DNA from: JANMDR01 sp031409495
GTDB taxonomy: Bacteria; Pseudomonadota; Gammaproteobacteria; Burkholderiales; Usitatibacteraceae
Direction: 5' to 3'
DNA length: 27,825 bases
Assembly: GCA_031409495.1 (NCBI GenBank)
Contig: JANNXI010000072.1
Location: 1-27,825 of the forward strand
The position numbers and the translations under genes are program-made. Below are positions 15,156 through 24,343 of this stretch, in pieces; positions within the stretch are counted from its first letter, which is position 1, and every line of letters starts with the position of its first letter. The notes below the pieces were generated by a model that was given only the letters and a program-made list of their open reading frames with translations, was not told where the DNA came from and ran no database searches.

Positions 15156-17927
15156 TCACTTGATAATGTGACCGATGATGCCATCGGAACTAGCCGCACC
15201 AATTCCAACTAACACACGCACTTCATTTTCATCGGTTGTAAGAATATGGCGCTGTGTTCCCAGCAAATAAAGCCTAGTTACCGGCAACGTGGCGGCAGTA
15301 CCAACTTTTAGAATGTGCGCTGCCGGACCTTCGCGAATCCAACCCCGCGTACCCAGTACACGATCCTCATTTTCGTCAGTAGTAAATAAATGCACGCTGC
15401 TGGTAGGGCTAAAAAGCCGCAACAACGGGATTGTAGAAGCATCTGCCGCTGCCACAAATACCCGTCCAATGGCATTCTCACCGCTCCATCCGCGCGTGCG
15501 CAACACGTTGTATTCATTTTCATCACGCGTGTAAAGGTGTGCGCGAACCACCGGATTGTAGAGCCGGAAAAAGTTTATGGCGTCTGCCGCTACTACAGGC
15601 GGTGGCAAAACAACACCGGCCGTCGTGCTTACGAAATTTGCACTCACCGACCCCACCCGCAGTATCGTCGTCGTCACGGCGCCTACGATAGCACTGCTCA
15701 AATGCTGCACGCACACCGATTGACCGTTCACGATAGTGCCAGAGACGCCAGTAAATAGGCCATTACAGCCAATTGAATAAAAACCATTTTCGATCGAAAT
15801 TGCGACTGGCGCAGCCAGACCAGCGAGCGTTACTGTGCTTGACGTGAGCACCGTCGTAACCGCAACCCCACTTTGCGCCGCGAAGCTAAAAACTGTTGGC
15901 GCCGCATCGGCTAAAGCATCCACGCTAATCGTTTGAATCGTCCAAGAACCCGCTGACGGCGGGCGCGTTAAACGCAACACGTTTAAGCCTTCGCGCAGGG
16001 TATGCGTGCCCGCTGCGGCGTTGCCAAGTACCGTGGGAAGCGCCGTAGTGCCCGAAAGCGCAAGTCCATTGACACTGACCTGCACTTTCGCATCACTCGA
16101 TCCCTGCGCACGAAAACTAATATTGAATCGCCCGGCTTTGCTGCTACGTATTAAATACTCTACGAAACCTGGAAAGCCTAACGGCCCGGTAGCATTGCTT
16201 AAGGGAACGCTAGGCGTGCTGCTGCCAACAAAGCCGCCGCTCGCCACGGGTGTAACCGTAGGTGCCGCGAAACCCGCTGTTATTGCCGGAAGCACACCAT
16301 CGGCCTGATCGGTCAAGCAAAGATTACGCGGCGTATTAGGCACGTTCATGTCTTCTAGTACAGGCCATTGGCCAAACTGGGTGTTGTAATTTCCAGCGCC
16401 TAAACTGAACCACAGAAACTCGCCTAAGCCCGCCTTGTACCAGTCGTTCAATGCCTTGTTGCAGATTGTGCGCATGCGCGGATCAGCGTAGGCCAAGCGC
16501 TTATTGGTCAGATTATTACCGCCAAAGGTATCAGGGCCGCCCTCGTAAGCCATCACTTTCAAGCCAAACCGTGCCGCAATGGCCGCGTGTTCCGCATAAA
16601 AATAACGTACGGGTGCGGCGTCAACTTCTTGTTCTAAGCCGTCCAAAATTTGGGTCACTGACGCACCGTTGCTGGCGTCGACGACATCATCCTTACCCAG
16701 AAAATAGTACGGCGCACCGGAAATTGCATAAAACACATTACCTACCGGCACGCCCATACCCTCTTGCACCACACGCAAGCCTTCATTCAAAATAAATGGA
16801 TTCGCCATTTGCCCAGCCAACACCACACGAACGCGCGTATTTATTGCTGCTTGGCCAAATACACCTTTGAATAAATCGCTAATTTCTTTACTTCTTTTAC
16901 CCACCCGTCGAAAGCTCGGTACAAACTGGTCTGTAGTGTTGTCAAAGCGCAAAGGCGACGCCGGATTAGCGGCAAGTTCCGCCGCAGTTAAGCTACGATT
17001 GACACCCGATTGTGCAAACTGCCCATTCCAAATTTCATTTGAATACTCAATATAAATATTGAGTTGCGGCTTCAAAGTAGCCTTCATTAACTGCGCCACG
17101 CTTGTAACATAGGCATCATCTGCATGAACCGGAATGTTGATCCAAATATCGCGTTGAACGGCATTTGCAAGCTCAATAATAGTTTCCCAGCGCGCCACCT
17201 TCGTTTCAACGCGACGATTTTCCAGCGCGAGGCGGTCAGCCAAGGTGAGTGGCTCATTATTTTCATTGGTGCGCGACCAATCCATAAACCGCAAGAGCGA
17301 AAAGCGCTTGATGTGATCCAAATATTGCGGCGTGAACGTGGGCGTGTTTACCGCAGGAAAGCCAGGGCGGATGATCTTCAAATTCTTTAGTGTGCCGCCA
17401 GTATTGCGAAATTCGAGAAAAATATTATCGTTACCGTTTGGCCATGTCCAGTCGATACGCGTGGTGTTCGTAGCGGCATCAAACGTTCTATTGCTTAGCG
17501 CGTTGGGAAAGCCGCCTAAACTGGCGCTGACCGCTCCGGTGAACGAAATTTTATACACGCCGCCCAAACCCAAAACACCATCGTTTCCGGCCATGACAAA
17601 CAAGCGGAAATCAGTAGTGGGCCAGCCGTCAGCGCCAACCGGTGCGCGATTTATAACTTCACTGTCGTCAAAGGCACTAGGTGCGAGCGTCAAAAACAAG
17701 CGCGATTGCTTCACCAAATCAACAAATTCGTGATTACGGTTAAAGTCCGCAATGCTGTTGAGGTTGCCACCGATTTTGGTATGGGCTGAGCCTGTGCTGG
17801 GGAACAGAAAATAAGTCAGCACAACAAACAGCAATCCGAGGAAAACGTTCCAAATGCCTGAGCTGACTGCTTTAGTCGTGGTTAGCACTTCAACGCAAGA
17901 ATGCTGAGCTAGTTTTTGTGGTTCCAT
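15156..17927 (-). CDS. Secreted glycoside-hydrolase-like protein with C-terminal DUF5648-type repeats
   Basis: A 923-residue protein with an N-terminal hydrophobic segment (GLLFVVLTYFLFPSTGSAH) that should export it. Residues about 50-560 look like a clan GH-A style (beta/alpha)8 barrel: IYIEYSNEIWN places E298 where an acid/base Glu follows Asn, and LKVMAYEGGPD places E462 as a possible nucleophile. A beta-rich domain at about 580-670 resembles a carbohydrate-binding module (VNGLALSGT, LREGLNVLRLTRP). A further beta domain lies at about 675-770. Three repeats close the protein (FFRLYNPVVRAHLYTRDENE, LLRLFSPTSSVHLFTTDENE, VTRLYLLGTQRHILTTDENE), resembling DUF5648. The glycan target is unknown. 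GAGG lies five bases before the ATG. Confidence 0.7.
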   Translation of the reverse strand: MEPQKLAQHSCVEVLTTTKAVSSGIWNVFLGLLFVVLTYFLFPSTGSAHTKIGGNLNSIADFNRNHEFVDLVKQSRLFLTLAPSAFDDSEVINRAPVGADGWPTTDFRLFVMAGNDGVLGLGGVYKISFTGAVSASLGGFPNALSNRTFDAATNTTRIDWTWPNGNDNIFLEFRNTGGTLKNLKIIRPGFPAVNTPTFTPQYLDHIKRFSLLRFMDWSRTNENNEPLTLADRLALENRRVETKVARWETIIELANAVQRDIWINIPVHADDAYVTSVAQLMKATLKPQLNIYIEYSNEIWNGQFAQSGVNRSLTAAELAANPASPLRFDNTTDQFVPSFRRVGKRSKEISDLFKGVFGQAAINTRVRVVLAGQMANPFILNEGLRVVQEGMGVPVGNVFYAISGAPYYFLGKDDVVDASNGASVTQILDGLEQEVDAAPVRYFYAEHAAIAARFGLKVMAYEGGPDTFGGNNLTNKRLAYADPRMRTICNKALNDWYKAGLGEFLWFSLGAGNYNTQFGQWPVLEDMNVPNTPRNLCLTDQADGVLPAITAGFAAPTVTPVASGGFVGSSTPSVPLSNATGPLGFPGFVEYLIRSSKAGRFNISFRAQGSSDAKVQVSVNGLALSGTTALPTVLGNAAAGTHTLREGLNVLRLTRPPSAGSWTIQTISVDALADAAPTVFSFAAQSGVAVTTVLTSSTVTLAGLAAPVAISIENGFYSIGCNGLFTGVSGTIVNGQSVCVQHLSSAIVGAVTTTILRVGSVSANFVSTTAGVVLPPPVVAADAINFFRLYNPVVRAHLYTRDENEYNVLRTRGWSGENAIGRVFVAAADASTIPLLRLFSPTSSVHLFTTDENEDRVLGTRGWIREGPAAHILKVGTAATLPVTRLYLLGTQRHILTTDENEVRVLVGIGAASSDGIIGHIIK

Positions 17928-18043
17928 ATGCGCCTCGAAAGTTGAATTTTAGACATTCAAGATATTACGGTAGCAAAGGCAAAAGTATGCACCTTTTTTC
18001 GGCGGGACGTGCCAAAAATCACTTTTCTTTTACTCGCTGGACA

Positions 18044-18060
18044 GCGTTGTAGTGCAACGC
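18044..18060 (-). terminator. Weak hairpin after the VOC gene
   Basis: GCGTTG (18044-18049) pairs with CAACGC (18055-18060) around a five-base loop, immediately after the VOC stop on the minus strand. No T-run follows, so it may be only a 3'-end stem-loop. Confidence 0.3.
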
Positions 18061-18453
18061 CTATTTCAACTCTAGCAAGTCCCAAAGGTTCCCATACAGA
18101 TCCGCGAATACCGCTACCGTGCCATATTGGGCAACCTTTGGTTCGCGAACTATCGTCACCCCGCGCGCTACCAGTTGATTATAATCGCCCCAAAAATTAT
18201 CTGTATTCAAAAACAAGAACACGCGGCCGCCACATTGATTACCAATAAATTTACGTTGTTCTTCATTAGCCGCGCGCGCAAGCAATATTGTGCTGCCCGA
18301 CGATCCGGACGGCGCAATCACTACCCAGCGTTTGTCCTGCTCAGGTTGGTAGGTGTCTTCTAGCAGATCGAAGTTTAGAGTTTGGGTGTACCACGCGATG
18401 GCTTCATCGTAGTCACGCACCACCAGCGCTATGTGGAGAAGATTTTGTGTCAT
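18061..18453 (-). CDS. VOC (glyoxalase/bleomycin-resistance) family protein
   Basis: A 130-residue protein with the paired beta-alpha-beta-beta-beta fold of the vicinal oxygen chelate superfamily. The first half opens with LLHIALVVRDYDEAIAWYTQTLNFDLLED, whose His is the usual first metal ligand. The second half ends AVFADLYGNLWDLLELK, carrying the closing Glu ligand. Members include glyoxalase I, extradiol dioxygenases and antibiotic-binding proteins; this length and pattern fit the many uncharacterised small metal-binding enzymes, and no substrate can be named. It lies 63 bp downstream of the broken DUF1287 gene on the same strand. Confidence 0.85.
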   Translation of the reverse strand: MTQNLLHIALVVRDYDEAIAWYTQTLNFDLLEDTYQPEQDKRWVVIAPSGSSGSTILLARAANEEQRKFIGNQCGGRVFLFLNTDNFWGDYNQLVARGVTIVREPKVAQYGTVAVFADLYGNLWDLLELK

Positions 18454-18516
18454 TCTTAAACCATTATTTCCATAGAAATGAGCGCTGTAACCTGCCTATT
18501 TACGGGCTTCTTCAGG

Positions 18517-19142
18517 CTATTTAGCATTCTCCACACTCGCGACCATTGACGGAAAACGATAGTGCCCAATAATTTTGTACTCTTTCAGAATATCTTCTTC
18601 AAGCGCGCCTTGTCCGATGTTATGGATAACCAGTGGTGTGCCCGTGACGCCTTTTTTTTCGCTCACAAAACCGATGTGTTGCTGGCCTTTTCCAAGATTC
18701 CAAGCCACGATATCTCCTGGCAGGAACCTCGGTGCAGCGTTGATTTCGCTGCTGACGCTAAGCTTCCTTCTTGCAAAATAGGTCATCAAATTGGGTACGC
18801 GACGGTGATCGATGTTGCGGTCTATTTTTTGTTTTATACCCCAGTTTTTGGGATAAACTCCGAAATTCTTTAGCATATCGACATGTACTTCCGCCTGCAA
18901 ATCTACGCGTCGCGCAGCGCGCGGACAATCACGTCCGTGCAGACACCACGCGTACGCGGCACATCACCATTTGGATAGGCCATTTTTTCGTAAGCCGGCT
19001 TGTATTGCAGTGTGACGCCAATTTGGCCGCGTGCGGCGTGAACAATATCGAGCGACGCTGGCAACGGTTTGGCAAAGCAGTGGGTCACCAGTAAAACACA
19101 GGCCGCGTTAGAAATTAGCAAAAATCGCATCAGTGAAATCAT
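18517..19142 (-). pseudogene. DUF1287 family protein (YijF-like), split by a one-base frameshift
   Basis: Two reading frames together make one DUF1287 protein. The first (19142-18903) has a signal peptide (LLISNAACVLLVTHCFA), then IVHAARGQIGVTLQYKPAYEK, YPNGDVPRTRGVCTDVIVRALRDA and a stop. The second frame continues directly with LQAEVHVDMLKNFGVYPKNWG, DRNIDHRRVPNLMTYFARR, PGDIVAWNLGKGQQHIGFVS and VIHNIGQGALEEDILKEYKIIGHYRF. At 18900-18907 the minus strand reads GCGTAGAT; one extra G (GCG-GTA-GAT) would restore the reading frame with no residue missing. The conserved Cys, His and His/Asn suggest a papain/NlpC-like fold acting in the periplasm, which is my inference. Either a recent loss or a sequencing error; the second half has not decayed. 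Confidence 0.85.
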
Positions 19143-19265
19143 GGATAGCTCGGCTAGAGTGTGTTTAGAAACGCGGTATATCTTTTAATGAGGGCATGCG
19201 TAACAACTTGGCGATGTTGAAGTGGCTTTACAAACCAAGTTTATCCCGTAAAAGAGTCAATAAAA

Positions 19266-19304
19266 ATGCTCCAAGACGCCCTAAATACGGACGTCTTGGA
19301 GCAT
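19266..19304 (-). terminator. Rho-independent terminator of the M36 peptidase gene
   Basis: A perfect 13-bp stem (ATGCTCCAAGACG with CGTCTTGGAGCAT) encloses a 13-base loop. On the minus strand it is followed by TTTTTATT. It lies 42 bp beyond the stop codon of the peptidase gene. This is the clearest intrinsic terminator in the window. Confidence 0.88.
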
Positions 19305-19345
19305 CTATTTTCACTTAAATCACATGCTTAAGTTACCTACTATGC

Positions 19346-22300
19346 CTAGAACGTTTGCCGCACAATTGCTTTGGTTTGAGTAGTGCCGGTGTACGTACCT
19401 GCATTAAAGGTGTATGTCATCACTGCGGCATTAGCACTGCTAAAATTGATACTTAAAGTGCCTACTGCGTTCACTTGCAACAGCGCTGGATTGTAGGTAG
19501 TGCCTAGCCACGGCGAACCTACGGTGCTGTATAGCAAGCCGGCGTATGTATTACCCGTCCACGTGCCGCCGGGCAACACAAACCAAGTATTTTTACCATC
19601 AGCGCCATAGGTGTACCACACGCCAAAGATGGTGCCAGCTTGTTGTGCAAAGTTAATGCCCCAACCGTCCTCCGCGCTGCCAAACCACCATAAATCACCC
19701 ACATTAAACGGTGCAGTGCCAGCGCTAAATGATTGCCGCTGGATCGATTTGGTCCCGCTAACGCCGCTGATGGTGTAAGCCAAGGTTGCGGTGCCTGCTG
19801 CCGTAAAGGTAATGGTTGCCGAGCCGACTGACGCACCCACTACAAACTGCGCTTTGCTGTAGTTTGTAAATGGTGATGACGTTGGCTGGTAAAGCGCCCC
19901 AGTGTAGGCCGTGAAATCCGCATTCCATGTACCACCGGGCATTACATACCAGCGCGGCTGACCCGCTGCGTCATACACGTACAAGGCGTTGAACTGCACG
20001 CCGTTGCTATGCTGTTGAATGCTCATACCCCAGCCATTTTCAGCTTGCCCAGCCCACCACATGTCGGAATAATTTATTGCAGGCGCGGTGGCCACAGCAA
20101 TTGGCAGATTAACCGCGTCAATCCACGCCGCATCGGCACCGCCGGTGACAGCTTCGTCTTTTTCATAAGACCACGTAAGGGTGTGCACACCCGCTGTGAT
20201 GGGTACGTTTACAAGGCTCCATTGCTCTTCGCCAGAAGCGCCAATACCGCCCGCGCCAACACCAGCGGCGTCGGCGCAGCTACCTGTAATGGCTTGCTCT
20301 GCGCCGTCGATTAAAAAGCGCAAGCAGTCAAAACGAGCTTCGCTTGATACGCGGCGGGCGAAAGTGACGTTGCCCGCTTTAAAGGTGCCGCTGAACTGAA
20401 TTTGCGACTTCGCTTCATTACCAATTGGCGCGCTCTTTAAACTGCACAAGCCGTCATAGCGGGTGTCAGTCGCTACGATCCAGCTAGCGGTTGCGGCCGT
20501 TGGTTTGGTCCAGCCCGCGGGAATAACGCAGTTTTCAGGGAATACGCCCGGATCAACCAGCGACACTACTTGCCTTACTGGCCCACCCAAGGCGGCACTC
20601 ACCACATTGCCTAAGCTAACAGTGAATGTTTCGGGTGCTTCCGAAGCCGCATCGGTTGTAGTTAACACGGTGAAGGTTTTGTTAGCGATATCGCCATTTG
20701 CCCAAGTGACTGTGCCAGTTGTGGCGGTGTAGTCGGTGCCTGCCAATGCGCTGCCGTTGCTGGTAGCGTAGCTCACTGATACGTCACCAAATGAACCTTC
20801 AGTGCGCGCTACGGTAATCACTGCCGCATTGCCTTCCTGTACAGTTTGCTCCGATTGGCTAAGCTGCACAATACCAGGGAAGTTAGCAGGCTTTACCGCA
20901 AAATAGCTTTCAACAACGCCTTCGTTAGTTGCTGATGTACGTGAACCGATGCGCGCAAAGATACCAGCGCCGCGCACCGCAAATGCTTCACGACAACCCG
21001 CTAAATCAGTTTGATCATTCGCGCCGATAGCCGCAAATAGGGCATCTCTGGCTTCTAATAGGGTTGGATCGTTGGGCGTTAATTTATATGAGGCGACAAT
21101 GTAGCGCTTCATACGCTCTTGCGCTTGATCAAACGTAAGGCGTTGCGTATCACGCAACATAAATGCGTAGCAACCCCACAACATTGACGACCATACACCA
21201 CCAGTATTGTGCACTTGCGCGTTGTCGCCGGTAAAACTTGGCCCTGGTGAAGTGGGCAGCGGCACGCCCGTTTCCATGTGCTTAAACGTCAACGGGTTTT
21301 TAGCCATATCGATGGATGTTGGATAACGTCTAAACCCGAAATAGTGCGCGTCGCTCGTGGTGAGACCAGCAATTTGTGGGCCATCGTCATCAAATGCGCC
21401 CACCGTGTTGTACACACCGGAGAATCGGCTGTTGCTGGCTACTTGCGCATCCTCGGCTTTGACGGTCATCAATAGCGCGTGAAAATCTGCCCAACCCTCG
21501 CCTAGCCCGCGCGACTGGTTCGAACTTAAGCCGTTAGCATTCCCCACCAAGCGATTACTAATATAGTGACCCCATTCATGCGCGATCACTGAATTATCCA
21601 GCGTGCCGTCTCGGTCAACACCCAGCACCCGTATCATTTTTAGGCTAACAGTTTCGGTTTTCAATCGCGCTTTTAGTGCCACGCCATCCGCTTGCGTGAC
21701 CATGAGAGCAGGTATGGTAATTACATCGGTAATTGTGGCGTCATCACCTAGCGCCGCGGGATTACCTTCGACATTATTAGCGATCACAATGCCAACTGCA
21801 CCTGCAAGCTGGGCGTGGCGTGTTTTAGTTTTAAAACTACATGTTCCGCGATCAACCAACGCGATAAGGCCTGTCAACGGTGTTGGAAATGCCGTACACG
21901 CGTCGCCGCCGGGCGCTACGCCGTCGTCGCCAAGTGCCAACGTTGCATTTAAGTCGAAACTAACTGGGCCAAAAGCGGCAGCAGCCGAGATACGTTGTAG
22001 TGCAGGGCCGGCCGTGACGGCCGAGCCACCTTTACCTTTGAAAATATACATACGCATACGCGGACGCGCGCCATCAGCTGGCGTGCTCATGTTGGCGTTA
22101 TCAAAGTCTGCAATATCTTGGCCTTGCGCACGAATGGAATCATTGCCCAAACCGCCACGTTCATAGTTACTAGCTTGCGCATTGCCGTGAATTTCTTTGA
22201 AGCCGGCATCGTAGTACCAGTCATGCAGCCAGTTGACGGTATAGAACATATTCACCACGCTTGCTACTGATTGCGCGCGGCTCGACACTGGGCCTTTGGT

Positions 22301-23683
22301 TAAATCGTAAGTGTATAAAAACGCATTCGGCCCTGAAGTACAGGCATGAAAATCACCAATTGCAGTTGAAGCAATATTGCACTCATCGAGTCCAACCTCA
22401 AACAAGTCAGGCGGCGCGGTAGCAGGTGGAACCGCAGTTGGTGCGAAGCGGTTTGCCCATGCTTCCACATTGTTACCAATGGTTTTAGTTGCATCCGGCA
22501 ATAGCCATGGATCGTTGGTAGAAATTTGCCCGTTTTGGATGGTGATGTCGTTAGGCGGTACAAATGATGGCTGAAAGCCATCGTTATTGCCCGTTGGGTG
22601 CGGGGTCGCACCACGGCCATGCGGGCTTGGCAGCGGCACATTTATGCCACCTTTTTCTGCCCACAAGCGATAGGTAAACGCCACGTCGGCTGTCAAATCA
22701 TTGCGGAACAACATGCGACCATTATCCGCAGCAATGACATAGCTATACGATACTGCGCGACCGAAAACGCTATCGCTCATGTTTAGCTCAATATAGTACG
22801 CGGGTACTAATTCTTGGCCAACGCGAAACCATACTTGCTTAGCGCGCGCATCGTCACCCATTCGCGCACGCTCGTCACTCACCATGCCGAGCGGCATATT
22901 GAAAGTGCGATAAGGATTATTCACGATACTAACTTGTCCGGACGCGGCCTTGCTGTATTCGGGCGCTCGCTTAGCGACTGTCGTTTCATCGAGCACCAAG
23001 CCAATCGACTTGGTAAATCCATAGTCACCCATGGCTGAAGCAATGGCTTGCTGGGCGGTAAGCTGAAATGCGATATTGCCAGTATTGTTGGCGGGGCTGG
23101 ACATCTTTGCCGCAGCGTTCTTATCTACTGGCTTAGCCATGATGGCAGCACCACCTAAGGTTGAGCCTAATTGCCCACGAATAGCCAAAGGTTGCATAGC
23201 TGCATTCATCAACACCGCAACTGATTCACGGAAAATTTCAATACCACCCATTTGATGGTCAAACACCACCAAATAGCCGCCTTGAAACGTGGAATCGATA
23301 TACTTTAGCGGTGCGCCGTCAATCGCTTCTGCAGAAACTTGATATAGCGTCGCCACACTCTTTAAATGTGCGCGCGCCGCCTGCTCAGGCGTATTTTTGC
23401 TTGCAAACGCCCTAGATTCGGCTGTTTCCGCCTTTGGCGTGGCAAAGGTAATGAGATTAGGCACGCCTAAACGCTCATCTACGTGCAGTTGCGCGATCGG
23501 CGCGATTGTTTTGCTGGCCTTCGCACTTTGCTGCAATTTGGCATTTATCGCACCATCAGCCGCAGGTGCTGCAATATTTTGCACATTGAAGTTTGGCAAT
23601 GGTCGAGCCAACGCCACTTGGCTAGCCAGTAGTGGAACCGCCAATACTAGCGCTGACCAGAATTTAATCGATAATAATTTCAA
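19346..23683 (-). CDS. Secreted M36 (fungalysin-type) metallopeptidase with PA, Calx-beta and tandem C-terminal modules
   Basis: A 1445-residue exported zinc protease. TTG 23683-23681 is the likely start, with GGGAG seven bases upstream; it places the signal peptide (FWSALVLAVPLLASQVALA) at the N-terminus. A longer frame to 23764 adds residues before the signal. Domains in order are an FTP-like propeptide (about 85-170), a catalytic region with a PA insert (DRGTCSFKTKTRHAQLAGAVG), HEWGH at 702-706 with third zinc ligand E729 in EGWADF, a Calx-beta domain (about 940-1035), and a beta-sandwich segment (about 1045-1200). Two WWxGxAExGWG modules follow (about 1204-1318 and 1330-1445), ending IVRQTF. 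It probably degrades extracellular protein. Its own terminator follows, so it is monocistronic. Confidence 0.9.
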   Translation of the reverse strand: MKLLSIKFWSALVLAVPLLASQVALARPLPNFNVQNIAAPAADGAINAKLQQSAKASKTIAPIAQLHVDERLGVPNLITFATPKAETAESRAFASKNTPEQAARAHLKSVATLYQVSAEAIDGAPLKYIDSTFQGGYLVVFDHQMGGIEIFRESVAVLMNAAMQPLAIRGQLGSTLGGAAIMAKPVDKNAAAKMSSPANNTGNIAFQLTAQQAIASAMGDYGFTKSIGLVLDETTVAKRAPEYSKAASGQVSIVNNPYRTFNMPLGMVSDERARMGDDARAKQVWFRVGQELVPAYYIELNMSDSVFGRAVSYSYVIAADNGRMLFRNDLTADVAFTYRLWAEKGGINVPLPSPHGRGATPHPTGNNDGFQPSFVPPNDITIQNGQISTNDPWLLPDATKTIGNNVEAWANRFAPTAVPPATAPPDLFEVGLDECNIASTAIGDFHACTSGPNAFLYTYDLTKGPVSSRAQSVASVVNMFYTVNWLHDWYYDAGFKEIHGNAQASNYERGGLGNDSIRAQGQDIADFDNANMSTPADGARPRMRMYIFKGKGGSAVTAGPALQRISAAAAFGPVSFDLNATLALGDDGVAPGGDACTAFPTPLTGLIALVDRGTCSFKTKTRHAQLAGAVGIVIANNVEGNPAALGDDATITDVITIPALMVTQADGVALKARLKTETVSLKMIRVLGVDRDGTLDNSVIAHEWGHYISNRLVGNANGLSSNQSRGLGEGWADFHALLMTVKAEDAQVASNSRFSGVYNTVGAFDDDGPQIAGLTTSDAHYFGFRRYPTSIDMAKNPLTFKHMETGVPLPTSPGPSFTGDNAQVHNTGGVWSSMLWGCYAFMLRDTQRLTFDQAQERMKRYIVASYKLTPNDPTLLEARDALFAAIGANDQTDLAGCREAFAVRGAGIFARIGSRTSATNEGVVESYFAVKPANFPGIVQLSQSEQTVQEGNAAVITVARTEGSFGDVSVSYATSNGSALAGTDYTATTGTVTWANGDIANKTFTVLTTTDAASEAPETFTVSLGNVVSAALGGPVRQVVSLVDPGVFPENCVIPAGWTKPTAATASWIVATDTRYDGLCSLKSAPIGNEAKSQIQFSGTFKAGNVTFARRVSSEARFDCLRFLIDGAEQAITGSCADAAGVGAGGIGASGEEQWSLVNVPITAGVHTLTWSYEKDEAVTGGADAAWIDAVNLPIAVATAPAINYSDMWWAGQAENGWGMSIQQHSNGVQFNALYVYDAAGQPRWYVMPGGTWNADFTAYTGALYQPTSSPFTNYSKAQFVVGASVGSATITFTAAGTATLAYTISGVSGTKSIQRQSFSAGTAPFNVGDLWWFGSAEDGWGINFAQQAGTIFGVWYTYGADGKNTWFVLPGGTWTGNTYAGLLYSTVGSPWLGTTYNPALLQVNAVGTLSINFSSANAAVMTYTFNAGTYTGTTQTKAIVRQTF

Positions 23684-23825
23684 AAAAATCTCCCGTGTAA
23701 ACCTGAAATTACAAAAAATGACATAGTTGCGAAGTTTACTCCTGATTAACTGCTCACGGTGCACTACGCAAGACGGGCTTAGGTTGACGTTTAGATTGAC
23801 TTTTACACCGATCGGTTAACGCCAA

Positions 23826-23855
23826 TTGAACGTCCGGTGTTATCTGCGGTAACAT
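23826..23855 (+). promoter_or_regulatory. Possible promoter for dgkA
   Basis: TTGAAC (23826-23831) and TAACAT (23850-23855) are spaced 18 bp apart and lie 57 bp before the dgkA ATG. Both hexamers are moderate matches to sigma-70 consensus. The 228-bp gap must also hold the promoter of the divergent peptidase gene, for which I found no clear candidate. Confidence 0.35.
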
Positions 23856-23911
23856 GAAATTTGAAAGCTCATTTTAACGATACCAACCCTCTAAAATCCT
23901 AAAAAACACTC

Positions 23912-24331
23912 ATGCCCAATCAAGACCACGAACCCCAAAAAAATGATGCCAGCGACCTAAAAAGTAGCGGTGGCTTTGCCCGCATAGGTAAAGCGTTTGG
24001 TTATTCGATTCAAGGACTTAGCCACGCGATCCGTTTTGAGGCGGCGTTTCGGCAAGAGCTAATTTTGATTGTGCCGGCCACCATTGCGCTGTGGTTTTTG
24101 CCAATCACCTTACTTGAAAAAACGGTGTTGCTCGGCACCCATTTTTTACTGTTGATTGTTGAGCTTTTGAACTCCGCCGTGGAAGCCGTGGTGGATCGGG
24201 TATCAACGGATCGCCACCCGCTTTCAGGCCGCGCCAAAGACCTTGGGAGCGCGGCGGTATTGCTAGCGGTGCTGTTTATGATGTCGGCGTGGATATTGAT
24301 TGTGGGGCCAATTGCCCTACGTTGGTTTTAA
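23912..24331 (+). CDS. dgkA: Diacylglycerol kinase (prokaryotic DgkA)
   Basis: A 139-residue integral membrane kinase that phosphorylates diacylglycerol to phosphatidic acid, recycling lipid by-products of periplasmic glycan synthesis. After a charged N-terminal extension of about 25 residues come the family features: the amphipathic start GFARIGKAFGYSIQGLSHAIRFEAAFRQE, three membrane helices, the active-site motif VELLNSAVEAVVDRVS, and HPLSGRAKDLGSAAVLLA. Length is slightly above the E. coli enzyme because of the N-terminal extension. It is followed after 12 bp by the FemAB/GNAT-like gene, so the two are likely co-transcribed. Confidence 0.93.
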   Translation: MPNQDHEPQKNDASDLKSSGGFARIGKAFGYSIQGLSHAIRFEAAFRQELILIVPATIALWFLPITLLEKTVLLGTHFLLLIVELLNSAVEAVVDRVSTDRHPLSGRAKDLGSAAVLLAVLFMMSAWILIVGPIALRWF

Positions 24332-24343
24332 TAAAGGCTCTGC

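Noticed and set aside
21603..22166. 187-codon open frame on the plus strand inside the M36 gene
   Set aside because: Composition is that of an antisense shadow, it has no ribosome-binding site, and the opposite strand encodes the conserved catalytic core.
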